From assembly GCA_040752915.1 (NCBI GenBank), contig JBFMHB010000029.1:1-37093 (forward strand): DNA of 37,093 nucleotides, written 5' to 3'. A model generated the notes under the pieces. The model worked only from the letters and a program-made list of their open reading frames with translations. It did not search any database and was not told the origin of the DNA. Below are positions 22,409 through 29,928 of the stretch, in pieces. The position numbers and the translations under genes are program-made. Positions within the stretch are counted from its first letter, which is position 1. Each line of letters opens with the position of its first letter. This DNA is from Acidobacteriota bacterium (GTDB taxonomy: Bacteria > Acidobacteriota > UBA4820 > DSQY01).

Positions 22409-22801
22409 ATGGAGCCTCCCAAGAAGATCATGGTGGTCGACGACGAGCCGGACACCCTTACCTTCCTGTGCGCCTGGCTGGAGGACGAGGGGCACCTTCC
22501 CCGCGCGGTGTCCGACCCGGATGCGGTGCTGGAGGCGGCGCTGAGGGATCTCCCGGACCTCCTCCTTCTGGACGTCCACATGCCCAACCAATCGGGCATC
22601 CAGGTGTACCGGTCGCTCCGGGAAACCCCCGCTCTCCGGGATCTGCCCGTGATCTTCATCACCGGCGCGAGCGACGTCCAGCTCTTCGACAAGTCGTGCG
22701 CGCCCATGCCGCAGCCATCCGGCCGGATCGAAAAGCCCATTGATCTCTCCGCGCTGGCGCGCGCCATTCGGAAGGCTCTCAACGGGGGAGGCGGGCCATG
22801 A
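22409..22801 (+). CDS. Receiver-only response regulator
   Basis: A 130-residue CheY-like protein: D11-D12, phospho-acceptor D55 in LLLDVHMPN, Thr in FITGA, Lys in RIEKP. No output domain follows. TAGGAGG precedes the ATG at 22409. Its last codons overlap the next kinase start (ATGA at 22798), which ties the pair translationally. The sequence between the Thr and Lys contains CAPMPQP, a Pro-rich turn also seen in the receiver of the TmcB-like fusion and in the receiver at 24309. It is likely an intermediate in the relay of the Tmc-like operon. Confidence 0.9.
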   Translation: MEPPKKIMVVDDEPDTLTFLCAWLEDEGHLPRAVSDPDAVLEAALRDLPDLLLLDVHMPNQSGIQVYRSLRETPALRDLPVIFITGASDVQLFDKSCAPMPQPSGRIEKPIDLSALARAIRKALNGGGGP

Positions 22802-24237
22802 AGGGGATCGGCGAGATTCTCTCCCCCCTGCTCCCCGGCGTGGAGGATCTCTTCCGGTCCGCGCCCTGCTTCATGACGGTTCAGGACCGGGAAGGCAGAA
22901 TCCTCGCGGCCAACGAGAACTTTCAGGCCACCTTCGGCGGCTCCGTGGGGGCCTTCTGTTTCGCGGTCTACAAGGGCCGCGGCGAGAAGTGTCGTGACTG
23001 TCCCGTGGACGAGACCTTTGCGGACGGGCGGTGCCACGTGAGTCAGCAGGTCGTCGCCTTGCCGGACGGTCGGTCCATGCCCATCCTCGTCTACACCTCG
23101 CCCGTCCTGGGGCCGGACGGGAGCGTGCGGGCCGTGGTGGAGGTTTCGGCGGATCTCTCTCCCGTCAAGGCTCTGGAGAACAAGCTCCGCCGCAGTCGCG
23201 AGCGCTACCGCGCCTTGTTCGAGGATGTGCCCTGCTACATCTCGGTCCAGGACCGGGACCTGAGGATCGTGGAGTCCAATCGGGCCTTTCGGGAGGATTT
23301 CGGGGACCGCGTGGGGGCCTTCTGTTTCGATGTCTACAAGCACCGCTCGGAGCCGTGCCTCAATTGCCCCGTGGCGCGGACCTTCGAGGACGGAAACGTC
23401 CACCACAGCGAAGAGATCGTCACCGCCCTCGACGGACGTCAGGTCAACACCCTGGTTTCCACCGCTCCCATCCGAAACGGCGACGGCGAAATCGAAATGG
23501 TGATGGAGATGTCCACGAACATCACCGAAATCCGCAGCCTGCAAGGCCAGCTGGCCAACCTCGGCCTCCTCGTCGGCTCCGTATCCCACGGCATCAAGGG
23601 CCTCCTCACCGGGTTGGACGGGGGGATGTACATGATGAACACGGGCATAGAAAGGCAGCGCCCGGAACGGGTGGAAGAGGGCTGGAAGATGATCCGGCGG
23701 AACGTGGAGCAGATCCGCAGCGTGGTTCTCGATCTCCTCTACGTCGCCAAGGAGCGGGAACCCGTCTGGGAAAGCGCCTCCCTCAAGGACTTGGCGTACT
23801 CGGCCCTCGAAGCGGTTCGCCCGCGGGCCGAGAGCCTGGGCGTCCACCTGGAGGCCCATTTGGAAGAGGTGGGACCCTGCGACATGGAGCCGAAGTCGTT
23901 GCACGCGGCCCTCGTGAACCTCCTTGAGAACGCCCTCGACGCGTGCCGGGTCGACCGGAGAAAGGACAGGCACTCGGTCCGGTTCGGCCTGGCCAGGGAG
24001 AACGGGTCCGCGGTGCTGACCGTGGAGGACGACGGCATCGGGATGGACCGGGAGACTCGAGAGCGGATCTTCACCCTCTTTTTCTCCTCCAAGGGGCTCG
24101 AGGGAACGGGGTTGGGTCTCTTCATCTCCCACAAGGTGGTCGAAAAGCACGGCGGGGACATCTCCGTGGATTCGGAGCCGGGGCGCGGAACGCGGTTCAG
24201 GGTCCGGCTTCCCTTCGTGCGGAGCGCACCCCCCTGA
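22798..24237 (+). CDS. Cytoplasmic PAS-PAS histidine kinase with CX10CX2C motifs and HGIKG H-box
   Basis: A soluble sensor kinase of 479 residues, closely built like the one at 10447. PAS 1 (about 18-122) has C54-X10-C65-X2-C68 and PAS 2 (about 138-245) has C176-X10-C187-X2-C190, each in a CFxVYKxR context and followed by TFxDG. H264 lies in SHGIKG, with Gly where Glu or Asp is expected, then LDGGMYMMNTG. The catalytic domain is complete: NLLENALDAC, DDGIGM, GTGLGLFIS. Start ATG 22798 overlaps the receiver gene. It is the last gene of the Tmc-like operon; a strong hairpin follows. It is presumably the active kinase for the local receivers, including the one fused to the Fe-S subunit. Confidence 0.92.
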   Translation: MKGIGEILSPLLPGVEDLFRSAPCFMTVQDREGRILAANENFQATFGGSVGAFCFAVYKGRGEKCRDCPVDETFADGRCHVSQQVVALPDGRSMPILVYTSPVLGPDGSVRAVVEVSADLSPVKALENKLRRSRERYRALFEDVPCYISVQDRDLRIVESNRAFREDFGDRVGAFCFDVYKHRSEPCLNCPVARTFEDGNVHHSEEIVTALDGRQVNTLVSTAPIRNGDGEIEMVMEMSTNITEIRSLQGQLANLGLLVGSVSHGIKGLLTGLDGGMYMMNTGIERQRPERVEEGWKMIRRNVEQIRSVVLDLLYVAKEREPVWESASLKDLAYSALEAVRPRAESLGVHLEAHLEEVGPCDMEPKSLHAALVNLLENALDACRVDRRKDRHSVRFGLARENGSAVLTVEDDGIGMDRETRERIFTLFFSSKGLEGTGLGLFISHKVVEKHGGDISVDSEPGRGTRFRVRLPFVRSAPP

Positions 24238-24250
24238 CGCGGGGGAGCCG

Positions 24251-24285
24251 AAAAAAAGCCGTCCGCGGTTTCTCCGCGGACGGCT
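24251..24285 (-). terminator. Strong hairpin terminator between convergent operons
   Basis: A perfect 12-bp stem (AGCCGTCCGCGG, 24257-24268, with its complement at 24274-24285) has a 5-base loop. On the minus strand it is followed by a run of seven T (24257-24251), so it is a textbook terminator for the receiver gene ending at 24309. In the plus direction it also closes the Tmc-like operon, though the T-tract there is poor. Confidence 0.88.
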
Positions 24286-24308
24286 CCGTTTCTGGGCTTG
24301 GGTGAAGG

Positions 24309-24683
24309 CTAGCCGACCAGCCGCTTCACTTCCGCGACGAGCTCCTCGGGCTTCACCGGCTTCTCCAGATAGCCTTCCGGCGCGGGGACCTGCGTCCGCG
24401 TCGAGATGAACTGTTTGAACTCGTGGGATACGCCCGTGACGATGATCACGGGGATCTTCTTCAGGGCGGCGTCCTCCTTCAAGGTCCGGTACGTGCGCAC
24501 GCCCGTCATCTCCGGCATGGTGATGTCCAGGGTGATGAGGTCGGGCTTGCCGGCGGCCACCTGGGCGAGGGCCTCCTCGCCGTTGGAGGCTTCCAGGGTC
24601 TCGTATCCGGCGTCCTTCAGAACCGTGCTCAGGTAGGTCACCACGTCGGGCTCATCGTCGACGACCAGTATCTTCTTCGCCAT
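24309..24683 (-). CDS. Receiver-only response regulator of the third redox module
   Basis: A 124-residue CheY-like receiver: D9-D10, phospho-acceptor D53 in ITLDITMPE, Thr in IVTGV, Lys in YLEKP, no output domain. The loop PAPEGYLEKP resembles PPPEGFMNKP in the TmcB-receiver fusion, so the two receivers look more like each other than like CheY. It lies 72 bp downstream of an HdrD-like gene on the same strand and ends at a strong terminator. No kinase gene is in this operon, so phosphorylation by a kinase from the convergent operon is plausible. Confidence 0.92.
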   Translation of the reverse strand: MAKKILVVDDEPDVVTYLSTVLKDAGYETLEASNGEEALAQVAAGKPDLITLDITMPEMTGVRTYRTLKEDAALKKIPVIIVTGVSHEFKQFISTRTQVPAPEGYLEKPVKPEELVAEVKRLVG

Positions 24684-24755
24684 GTCGGATCCCCTCTTGA
24701 GTTCCGGACTTGAGACTTGTGCCGCCGCAATCCGGAATCTCCCATACCAAATGGT

Positions 24756-26363
24756 TCAGTGCCACTCCCAATCGATGAAGCCCGGTTTGACATCCAGCAT
24801 GCAATTCACGATCAGTTCCACGAGCCCGCCGTACAGGATCCGGTGCTTCTCCCACATCTGGTAGTACGCCAGCATGTCGCGGAACTGGCCCTTGCAGTTG
24901 CTGCACGGGGCGCAGATGTACTTGTGGATCGAGGGATCGAGGCAGTCGGCGAAGGCGTTGAGGACCTGCTGGAGCTTCTTCCGGCCGGAGACGTGGAAAC
25001 GCCAATCCTGGAAGTTGTTGCCGCTCATGATGGCGAAGCCGGAGCCGCCTCCGCAGCAGTAGTTGTCCACCCCGTGGGGCCACATTTCTCGGAACTGGGG
25101 GCAGATCTTTCGGACGATCTCGCGCTGGGGCTCCACGACCCCCATGAGCCGGACCAGGTTGCAGGGATCGTGAAGGGTCACGGGGAAATCGTTCCGGGAG
25201 GGGTCCAGACGGAGTCGGTCGCCCATCACGATGTCCCGAAGGAGCGTCATGGAGGACTCCCTGGGGATGTTGAGCTCGCCCGTGAGAACCCGGTCGGCGA
25301 TGACCGAGAGGGCCTTGTGGGCGTGGCCGCACTCGCCGAGGACGATCTTCTTGACCTTCAGCTTCTTCGCGGCCTCGGCGTGCTTGATCGCCACCCGGGC
25401 GAACTGCGCGTCGTCGTACCAGAGGCCGTAGTTGATGGAGTCGTAGCCGGCCAACTCGGAGGAGAGCGTCCAGGTGATGCCGGCGGCGTTCAGAATGACG
25501 GCGAAGGCCCCGGGGTTCTCGGGCCACGCCATGATCTCTCCGGCGTTGTGGATGAGGAGGACGTCCGCGCCCTCCACGTCCCACGGCGTCTCCACCTTGA
25601 TGCCGGTCTTCTCCGTCATGTCCTCGTCGATGAACTCGATGTTGTCCTTCACCACCAGGGAGGTCATGCCCGTGGAGGAGCCCACCTTGAGCTGGAGGAC
25701 GGAGCCGTTGTCGTGGCATTCCTTGGCGTTGATCCCCATCTCCATGCTGAAGAGCTTCCGGAGCTCGTGGGCCACGAGGCCGTTGTCCGCGCCGATGGGA
25801 CAGGTCTGGGCGCACCGGCGGCACAGGTTGCACCGGTAGGAGAGTTCGGCCAGCCTGGCCACGAGGGGCCAGTTCAGCTCGATGTCTCCGTGCTGCCACG
25901 CCGAGAGAAGCCCGCCGTGCTTGACGTACTTGAAGTAAAGGCGGCGCATGATCTCGGAGCGGAAGGTGGGCCGGTAGAGCTCGTTCCCGCCGCTGGCCTC
26001 GTAAATGTGGCACGCCTCGGAGCAGGTCTGGCACTTGGCGCAGTGCTCCATACTGAGGACCAGCGGCTGAAGGAAGGTCCAGTTGTTTTCCTTGGTGAAG
26101 AGCTTGTCCAGCCCGGAGAGGAATTTCTGGACGAGGGCGTCCTCCTCCTCCCGGGTCTTGGGCTGGGGGATGTTGATGGCGCAGGTGTCGTCCAGGCCGC
26201 ACTCCACCGCGGCCAGGGTCTTTTCCGCGAGGGGAGTCCAGCTATGGTCCTTGTCCGGGGAGTCCAGGGGGGGCGGGAGGGGCATGAGGTCCCGGTTCTC
26301 CAGGTGGGTCAGGGGATTGCGGTCCCGGCGGGACATGTCGGAGAGGTTGATCTTGTCCTTCAT
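24756..26363 (-). CDS. HdrD/DsrK-like Fe-S subunit with CCG domain
   Basis: A 535-residue cytoplasmic-side electron-transfer protein of the DsrK/HdrD/TmcB family. Two regular [4Fe-4S] motifs are visible: CAKCQTCSEAC (C108-C118) and CNLCRRCAQTCP (C178-C188). A CCG domain follows with DPCNLVR, NYCCGGGSGF and CAPCSNCKGQ. A long N-terminal extension (about 100 residues) precedes cluster 1, as in DsrK, which is longer than HmcF. The ATG at 26363 overlaps the stop of the cytochrome b gene (ATGA) and is preceded by GGGGGAGAAG; the longer frame to 26408 is discarded for that reason. Together they form an HdrDE/DsrMK-like quinone-linked pair. It could be a true DsrMK remnant or a separate lineage; DsrJOP genes are absent. 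Confidence 0.88.
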   Translation of the reverse strand: MKDKINLSDMSRRDRNPLTHLENRDLMPLPPPLDSPDKDHSWTPLAEKTLAAVECGLDDTCAINIPQPKTREEEDALVQKFLSGLDKLFTKENNWTFLQPLVLSMEHCAKCQTCSEACHIYEASGGNELYRPTFRSEIMRRLYFKYVKHGGLLSAWQHGDIELNWPLVARLAELSYRCNLCRRCAQTCPIGADNGLVAHELRKLFSMEMGINAKECHDNGSVLQLKVGSSTGMTSLVVKDNIEFIDEDMTEKTGIKVETPWDVEGADVLLIHNAGEIMAWPENPGAFAVILNAAGITWTLSSELAGYDSINYGLWYDDAQFARVAIKHAEAAKKLKVKKIVLGECGHAHKALSVIADRVLTGELNIPRESSMTLLRDIVMGDRLRLDPSRNDFPVTLHDPCNLVRLMGVVEPQREIVRKICPQFREMWPHGVDNYCCGGGSGFAIMSGNNFQDWRFHVSGRKKLQQVLNAFADCLDPSIHKYICAPCSNCKGQFRDMLAYYQMWEKHRILYGGLVELIVNCMLDVKPGFIDWEWH

Positions 26364-27295
26364 TTCTTCTCCCCCTGCCAAGGGTTGGTGGTGGCCACGT
26401 CCGCCCACGTGCGTTTTCCGTCGGCGGTCACGTGCTCCGCCGACCAGGTGGGACGGTAGGTCAGGTATTCCTGAAGCTTCTTTTCAATGTCGCTGCCGGG
26501 ACGGTTGGGATGGTCCTGCCAGCGGACACTGTGGTAGGTGAAGTACTTGCCCACGAAATGCGACATGTGCGTCAACGGGATGTAGGCCGCCAGGAGCCCG
26601 CACAGGATCAAGCCGACTCCGAAAAGGCCAGGGATGTCCAAGGACAGGTCCGCCCTGAGCAGGCCCATCGTAATGCCCACGACCCCAGGACCTGCCGGGT
26701 CCATGAGGAAGTATCCGGCGGACAGGACGCCGAAGGCCACCACGAAGAAGACGAGGTTAAAGATGTCCCCGGCCGTCGTGTAAGTCTTGAGCGCCGGGTC
26801 CGTCAAGCGCCGGTGCAAGAGGAGCAGGGCCCCGACCATCGAGAGCGTCACGCCGGCGCCGCCCATGAGCAGGCAAGCCCAGTGAAGCAGGGAGCCCAGC
26901 GGACCTCCCAGGGAGGAGGGAAGGAAAACCCCGAGCAGGGCCGAGAAAAGGACGAGTCCCACCGTCCCCATCAGGAGATACAGGCCGAAGTGGAAGGGAA
27001 AGGAGCGGTACCAGAGCTTCCGGTTGAACTCGTGGAGGGCTTTCAGGAAGAGCATCTCTGGGACCATGAAGCTCAGTTCGCCCCAGAGGTTGAAATGGGA
27101 CGGCTTGGTCCACCAGTCCGTCTCCTCGAAGTAAGATCCGCCGTGCTTCACGCGGTGGACCGCCTCATGAGGGACCGGGTACAACTCCCACCGGAGGTGG
27201 ATGGGCTGGCGGGCATAGAGGACGGCCCGCGCCACCGTGGCGATGGCGAACACCGCCGCAGAAAGATACAGCACCGCATAGACTAACGTGGTCAT
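26360..27295 (-). CDS. DsrM/NarI-like cytochrome b membrane subunit
   Basis: A 311-residue membrane protein with about five helices: residues 4-25, then after a long hydrophilic loop 100-125, 135-160, 178-200 and 220-245. The loop segment YPVPHEAVHRVKHGGSYFEETDWW and the following WGELSFMVPEMLFLKALHE and FPFHFGLYLL are distinctive of cytochrome b partners of HdrD-like proteins. His in FHFGLYLL, LLHWACL and PLTHMSHFVGKYFTYH are candidate heme ligands. A basic C-terminal tail of about 50 residues is cytoplasmic. The ATG at 27295 follows GGGGGAGA. As first gene of a three-gene operon with the HdrD-like and receiver genes, it likely exchanges electrons with quinone. Confidence 0.85.
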   Translation of the reverse strand: MTTLVYAVLYLSAAVFAIATVARAVLYARQPIHLRWELYPVPHEAVHRVKHGGSYFEETDWWTKPSHFNLWGELSFMVPEMLFLKALHEFNRKLWYRSFPFHFGLYLLMGTVGLVLFSALLGVFLPSSLGGPLGSLLHWACLLMGGAGVTLSMVGALLLLHRRLTDPALKTYTTAGDIFNLVFFVVAFGVLSAGYFLMDPAGPGVVGITMGLLRADLSLDIPGLFGVGLILCGLLAAYIPLTHMSHFVGKYFTYHSVRWQDHPNRPGSDIEKKLQEYLTYRPTWSAEHVTADGKRTWADVATTNPWQGEKK

Positions 27296-27596
27296 CGGTT
27301 CTCCCCCTGTCCTGAAAAACCTCACCCAGAAAGAAATCAATATAAAGCCAATGGAGCAAAAACCCGAAAAACAACTAGGGGTTTCTCATTCCTGGGGTAA
27401 ATCGCGCACGGCCCGGGCTCTCCGGGGCGCGGACAGTGTAGGCGAGGAGTCCGTTTGGGTGGACCAAAATGTTGCAATCCGGGAACGCGGAGGCCGGAGG
27501 ATTGGGGCCGTGGCGGAGCCAGGCCCTCCTCCGGGTCCCGCTGGGGGGCTTTCGCGGCCCGTTCTTCGTGGTATCGTAAGTCAGGAAAGGCCGGTC
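27296..27596. promoter_or_regulatory. Divergent intergenic region between cytochrome b and diguanylate cyclase genes
   Basis: About 300 bp. The first 80 bases (27310-27385) are clearly more A/T-rich than the rest of the window and contain TATAAAG/TATATT-like hexamers on both strands, so the promoter of the minus-strand redox operon probably lies here. I could not find a well-spaced -35/-10 pair. No RNA gene or repeat is evident. Confidence 0.3.
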
Positions 27597-29840
27597 ATGC
27601 AGGGAAAGCGGCTGCCGCTGACGCTCACCATCCTCTCTCTGGTCCTTCTGGTTTGGATGGGGACTCGCGCCTCGTGGCGCATCCATGACCTCTGGGCCGC
27701 TCCAGCCGTGCTCCTTTTCTTCTTCCTGGCCTACCAGTTTGACGTCCATGTGCCGGGCCTGGGCTATCTCAACCTCGATCACGTCGTGGCCTTCCCCGCC
27801 ATCGTGGTGCTTCAGAACCCCGTGCTGGCCGGAACGCTGGCGGGGGTCGGACTCCTCGTCAGCCGCGCCTACCGACGCGGGTTCGGAGGGTTGGGGCTGG
27901 TGCACGTATGGGGAGCCGCCCTCTCCGCGCTGTCCATCGCTCTGGGGGGGGCCTTCTACCTCGCCCTGTCCCGGGGAGGGCCTGAGCAATCGCTCCTGGA
28001 ATTCGCCATTTTCCTTTCGGCCATGCTGGTGATGACCGGAGCCAACTGGTTCTTCTACGTGGCGGGAAACCCGTCCTCCTTGAAGGCCCCTCTTCGAACC
28101 ACGTTCAAGAAATCGTTCGTCAGCAACCTGGGCTGGGTCCTGCTCTCCTCGCCCCTCGTGGCCCTGGTGGTCGGAGCCACCCGGGAGGAGCGCTACGTTT
28201 CCGTCCTCATGGGCAGCCTGACCCTCCTCATCCTCGTCTGGGCCATGCGGCTGTATGGGGGACTTCAGGAAAAGAACGCCGCGCTCATCCACGCGACGGG
28301 CCGTCAGGAGTTCCTCCAGCAGCTCTCCCTGACGACGGCCGGATCCTTGGAGAACGAGTCCTTCCTCTTGACCTTGCTCTCGGGGCTTCGAGACTTCGTC
28401 CCCTGGGACCGGGGCCTGTTGCTGGTCCTGCCGCCGGGGTCCGCCCGCCAGCCCCTCCTCGTGAGTCTGGAGGGCCTCCCCCTGGATCCCCACGCGGCCA
28501 AGGAGGCCTTGCTGGATCTCCTGGAGGCGCCGGAGCTCAGGGAACCCCGGCTCGTGACCGGCTCCGCTGTGGTCCCGCTCCTCCTGGAAGGGGCGGGATG
28601 TCAGGTCTCGGTGGCCGTGGCGACGACGGAGCTTGCCTTCGGCGTCCTGGTCCTGGAAAGGGGAGCCGGAAAGGACGTGTTCACCGGGAACGAATGCAAA
28701 TTCCTCGAGTTGGCCCTGGCCCAGATCGCCGGCCACGTCCAGGACGAGATTCTCAAGAAGCAGCTCATGGACACCAACCGAAAGCTCCTTCGCCAGACCG
28801 ACTACCTCTCCCAGATCCTCAAAATCTCGAATCTCCTCAAGGTCCACCTCGACGTCCAGACGATCCTGGAGAAGGTGGCGGAGGGGATCCGCGAGGGGAT
28901 GGGGTTCCGGACGGTCCTCGTGAGCCTCTATCGGGAGGACGAGCACCTCTTCGAGAGAGTCGCCCAGGCCGGACTCTCGGACCGGTGGGAGGAGGTGCGG
29001 AAGGCGAGGCCTCCCGCCGAGCAGATCTTCGAACTCATCCATCCGCGCTACCGGGTGGGAAGCTGCTATTTCGTGGGGCACGCCGACGCCGTCATCGGGC
29101 CCTACGACATCCTTCCCCTGAACCCCCGCTTGCCCAAGGAACCGGACGACTGGGACCCCTTGGACACCCTCATCGTCCCGCTGGAGGACAAGGACGGCCG
29201 TCTGCTGGGAATCATCTCCGTGGACGAGCCCGTGGACGGGAAGATCCCCTCTCTGGAGACGCTTCGGGCTCTGGAAGTCCTGGCCAACCAGACCGTGAAT
29301 GCCCTGGAGAGCGCGCAGATCCACGCCCGGACCCGGCGCCAGGCGGTCATGGACGGACTCACGGGATTGTACAACCACGGTTACTTTCAGGAGGTCTTGG
29401 CGAAGGAGGCCCGCGAGCACGCCGAATCCTCGCTGCCCTTCTCGATGCTGATGATGGACCTGGACGGCTTCAAGGTCGTCAACGACACCTTCGGCCACCT
29501 TGCGGGCGACGAGGTGCTCAGGGCCGTCGCGGAGACGGTGAGGGCCCTCATCCGGCGTGAGGACATCGCGGCCCGGTACGGCGGTGAAGAATTCGCCCTA
29601 TTCCTTCCGAGGTGCGATGCTTCCACGGCGCTCACCATCGGCGAGAGGATCCGTAGCGCCGTCGAGGGCCTGCGGGTCCACGTCGGAGGCGGCGGGCAAA
29701 CGGCGTCCGTGACCCTGAGCGTGGGCCTGGCTTCCTTCCCCACGGACGGCCGGGACCACCACGAGATTCTCGACCTGGCCGACCAGGCGCTTTACCAGGC
29801 CAAGCGTCAGGGCAAGAACCGGGTGAATCAGATCGCGTGA
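27597..29840 (+). CDS. Membrane-bound GAF-GAF diguanylate cyclase
   Basis: Makes the second messenger c-di-GMP from GTP. The 747-residue protein has about six N-terminal membrane helices (residues 8-215), a GAF-like domain (about 235-380), a coiled region, a second GAF domain (about 405-570, with the long YDILPLNPRL/TLIVPLEDKDG pattern), and a GGDEF domain (about 585-745). The active site reads GGEEF (near 662), preceded five residues earlier by RRED, the RxxD inhibitory site, so it should be active and feedback-inhibited. The start TGLYNHGYF and LDGFKVVND metal-site segments are intact. ATG 27597 follows GGAAAGG. It lies 88 bp before the giant PAS receptor and is likely co-transcribed with it. 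Confidence 0.92.
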   Translation: MQGKRLPLTLTILSLVLLVWMGTRASWRIHDLWAAPAVLLFFFLAYQFDVHVPGLGYLNLDHVVAFPAIVVLQNPVLAGTLAGVGLLVSRAYRRGFGGLGLVHVWGAALSALSIALGGAFYLALSRGGPEQSLLEFAIFLSAMLVMTGANWFFYVAGNPSSLKAPLRTTFKKSFVSNLGWVLLSSPLVALVVGATREERYVSVLMGSLTLLILVWAMRLYGGLQEKNAALIHATGRQEFLQQLSLTTAGSLENESFLLTLLSGLRDFVPWDRGLLLVLPPGSARQPLLVSLEGLPLDPHAAKEALLDLLEAPELREPRLVTGSAVVPLLLEGAGCQVSVAVATTELAFGVLVLERGAGKDVFTGNECKFLELALAQIAGHVQDEILKKQLMDTNRKLLRQTDYLSQILKISNLLKVHLDVQTILEKVAEGIREGMGFRTVLVSLYREDEHLFERVAQAGLSDRWEEVRKARPPAEQIFELIHPRYRVGSCYFVGHADAVIGPYDILPLNPRLPKEPDDWDPLDTLIVPLEDKDGRLLGIISVDEPVDGKIPSLETLRALEVLANQTVNALESAQIHARTRRQAVMDGLTGLYNHGYFQEVLAKEAREHAESSLPFSMLMMDLDGFKVVNDTFGHLAGDEVLRAVAETVRALIRREDIAARYGGEEFALFLPRCDASTALTIGERIRSAVEGLRVHVGGGGQTASVTLSVGLASFPTDGRDHHEILDLADQALYQAKRQGKNRVNQIA

Positions 29841-29928
29841 GTCCGGGGGCGGGAGGGCCCCCTTGAACCGGAGAGGCACGGGCGCCCGGAACCGCGGGAG
29901 CGGGGGCGTCCCATCGGAGGCCGTGGCC

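Noticed and set aside
17948-22591. A 1547-codon open frame on the minus strand.
   Set aside because: It runs antisense across five well-supported plus-strand genes with clear domains, has no recognisable motif of its own, and is His/Gly/Val-rich as expected for the complement of GC-rich codons.
27330-27352. A minus-strand TTGGCTTTATATTGAT resembling a sigma-54 promoter before the cytochrome b gene.
   Set aside because: The spacing is one base short and the -12 GC is missing.
27462-27479. A sigma-54-like TGGACC...TTGCAAT before the diguanylate cyclase gene.
   Set aside because: The GG-to-GC spacing is one base too long, which sigma-54 promoters rarely tolerate.
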